Shown here: piece by piece, positions 62,575 through 64,000 of the stretch
Numbering within the stretch: the stretch's first letter is position 1
Layout: each line of letters begins with the position of its first letter
Source of the DNA: an uncultured Bacilli bacterium
GTDB lineage: Bacteria; Bacillota_I; Bacilli_A; RFN20; CAG-826
DNA: 64,000 bases
Assembly: GCA_934168325.1 (NCBI GenBank)
Contig: CAKPNG010000002.1
Location: forward strand, 42,134-106,133
Direction of reading: 5' to 3'
Notes under the pieces: generated by a model
Told to the model about the DNA's origin: nothing
What the model saw: only the letters and a program-made list of their open reading frames with translations
The model's database searches: none
Program-made: the position numbers and the translations under genes

Positions 62575-63915
62575 CTATAAAAACATTGTCATATAAATAG
62601 GTAAATAAATAATATCATTTTCTTTACGTAAATCTTTAGTGTAAATTAAATATTTTTGTCCTATTTTACTAGAAAATTTACTTGCAAATGCATCAAGTGA
62701 AGTATGTGTTTTATACCCTGATGACTTAACTTTTATTGGACATACTTTATTATTCTTTGCTATTAAAAAATCAATCTCATAATTATGAGTTGAATTTTCT
62801 TTAGGAAACGTGTAATAAAATAATTTATTACCTGTTGCGTATAACATTTGAGCAACCATATTTTCATATAAATAGCCTAAATCAGTATCAAGTTTATCAC
62901 TTAAAAGTTTTTCATAAATTATATTTTCAGTAAAATCTTTATCTAAAAAAGCTAAAGTAGTAAATAACCCTGTATCTCCCAAAAACATTTTGTATCTATT
63001 GATATCTTCATGTAGAGACATTCCAGCACTTGGATCATTTGCATGGCATGTTAAATTAATAGTCAATGAGTCCTTCATATCTGCAATAATTTCAAAAACT
63101 CTATTTTGTTTTTCATTAGGTATTACGCTAGAAACTTGATACCTTGATGCATTTTTATTTAATTCTGAGGGAATAGCAGAGAACATCAAAGAAGCTCTTC
63201 CAGTTGCATCTATTTTTCTAAAATCATCTTGATAAAGTTCAAGTATAGAACGTTTTACCTTGTCAACTTTACTAAAATTATTTGTATCTATATATTCATT
63301 AACTGCTTGTGGCATACCACCAACTAGCATGTAAAGTCTAAAGTCTCGCATCAATCGGCGATTTACAGCATCGCCTAACGATATTTTATTTTCAAAAACA
63401 GATTTTAACATAGGAATAGTTACCTTGTCTCCTAAAGCCCAACGAAATTCCTCATAATCCATAGGGACCATTTCAATGCAGGTTTCTTCACTTGGGATAA
63501 GAATATTTTTGACATTCTTCTTTATAGATAGCAATGAGCCTGTTTCAATATAATCATATCTTCCGTCTTTAACTAAATGTTTTATGGCCTGTCTAGCCAA
63601 AGGTTCTTTTTGAACTTCATCAAAAATAATTACAGATTTCCTATTTTTTAAATCAACTTTATAAATAAGTTGAAGACGTAAAAACAGATAATTTAAATCA
63701 AATATATCTTTAAATAAATCATGTACTTCTTTAGAGGCCATACTAAAATCAATTAAAATATAACTTTCATATTCTTTTTTAGCAAATTCTATGGCAATTG
63801 TCGATTTTCCAATACGCCTTGCACCTTTTATAAGCAAGGCTGTTTTACCATTTGATTCATTTTTCCAGCTTAGCATTTTTTGATATATTTTTCGTTCAAA
63901 AACTCTTTCTTCCAT
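62575..63915 (-). CDS. AAA ATPase with DUF4143 (AAA_14 family), copy 3
   Basis: A 446-residue protein. Walker A is LIKGARRIGKSTI, Walker B is KSVIIFDEVQKEP, and the family block ETGSLLSIKKN and VPMDYEEFRWAL follows. The C-terminal DUF4143 part (YEIDFLIAKNNKVCPIKVKSSG) keeps the Asp and K-x-K pattern of a nuclease-like core. It is of the longer subtype (ARRIGKS rather than IRRCGKS). SD AGGAG at 8 bases. A nested inverted repeat lies directly upstream (63933-63995) and another just past the end (62463-62507). Confidence 0.87.
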   Translation of the reverse strand: MEERVFERKIYQKMLSWKNESNGKTALLIKGARRIGKSTIAIEFAKKEYESYILIDFSMASKEVHDLFKDIFDLNYLFLRLQLIYKVDLKNRKSVIIFDEVQKEPLARQAIKHLVKDGRYDYIETGSLLSIKKNVKNILIPSEETCIEMVPMDYEEFRWALGDKVTIPMLKSVFENKISLGDAVNRRLMRDFRLYMLVGGMPQAVNEYIDTNNFSKVDKVKRSILELYQDDFRKIDATGRASLMFSAIPSELNKNASRYQVSSVIPNEKQNRVFEIIADMKDSLTINLTCHANDPSAGMSLHEDINRYKMFLGDTGLFTTLAFLDKDFTENIIYEKLLSDKLDTDLGYLYENMVAQMLYATGNKLFYYTFPKENSTHNYEIDFLIAKNNKVCPIKVKSSGYKTHTSLDAFASKFSSKIGQKYLIYTKDLRKENDIIYLPIYMTMFL

Positions 63916-63932
63916 TTATTTGTCTCCTCGTA

Positions 63933-63995
63933 TAGTAGTAAATGTATAAAACAGCAATTTGATCATTTGAAGTTTTATACCTAACAGCCCTACTA
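63933..63995 (-). promoter_or_regulatory. Nested inverted repeat upstream of ATPase copy 3
   Basis: Inner arms TATAAAAC/GTTTTATA (63945-63952, 63972-63979) and outer arms TAGTAG/CTACTA (63933-63938, 63990-63995). It lies 18-80 bp before the start codon, similar in place to the dyads by the other two ATPases. Confidence 0.55.
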
Positions 63996-64000
63996 AAACA

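Overview
The window is very AT-rich (roughly three quarters A+T by eye) and uses the standard bacterial code: TGA ends genes at their expected family length, for example cas2. Shine-Dalgarno (SD) sites of the GGAGG type, a consensus CcpA cre site, a Mn2+ riboswitch of the yybP-ykoY class, an archaeal-type short ProS, IS1634-like transposition and a type II-A CRISPR-Cas locus point to a low-GC Bacillota/Mollicutes-related bacterium. An uncultured gut member of the Erysipelotrichales/RF39/Acholeplasma neighbourhood fits, but that placement is inference and no species is assigned.

Layout. 1-3400: exported and lipoprotein genes, including a large surface protein that runs off the left edge. 3395-5572: a 1900-bp IS1634-like element with a frameshifted transposase, flanked by an unusually long 139-bp perfect direct repeat that copies the whole divergent intergenic region. 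5548-9056: an MgtC-like membrane protein, a Cof-type phosphatase and two tandem class II aldolases. 9145-16280: a cre-controlled operon of solute-binding lipoprotein, fused double permease, ATPase, RDD membrane protein, protein tyrosine phosphatase-like enzyme and RpiR regulator. 16344-22779: a DUF4143-type ATPase and an ABC-2 exporter with divergent TetR regulator. 22869-27648: tRNA-Cys, two tRNA-Ser, proS, a degenerate EAL protein and a Fic protein. 27969-36286: NUDIX, PAP2, a truncated ribonucleotide reductase remnant, MntP, a ClC channel and a P-type ATPase behind a Mn riboswitch.

36448-44304 is accessory: a frameshifted HigA-like antitoxin, a NERD protein, a DUF6088/AbiEi-like regulator with a clear operator, two thioredoxin-like lipoproteins next to a surface endonuclease, and a 1009-residue fusion of an MFS transporter to a glycoside hydrolase family 2 enzyme, preceded by a candidate structured RNA with its own promoter. 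44508-52388 is a complete type II-A locus: terminator, 24-repeat array, leader with the ATTTGAG anchor, csn2, cas2, a frameshifted cas1, cas9 and a short divergent tracrRNA. Beyond it lie a GIY-YIG/helicase fusion, a second secreted endonuclease, a DUF4143 ATPase bracketed by identical 48-bp repeats, a DUF362 protein, two proteins of unknown function, a membrane-anchored endonuclease/exonuclease/phosphatase-fold enzyme and a third DUF4143-type ATPase.

How the parts work together. Mn/cation export is represented by mntP and the riboswitch-controlled P-type pump. Carbon flow is represented by the cre-linked aldolases and transporter operon and by the transporter-hydrolase fusion. Extracellular nucleic acid degradation is represented by two endonuclease I proteins and an EEP enzyme. 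Defence and mobility are represented by CRISPR-Cas, the GIY-YIG helicase, Fic, DUF6088 and HigA genes, the ATPase cassettes and the IS. Three genes (transposase, cas1, higA) are each broken by a one-base shift in a simple-sequence tract, so assembly error must be separated from true decay.
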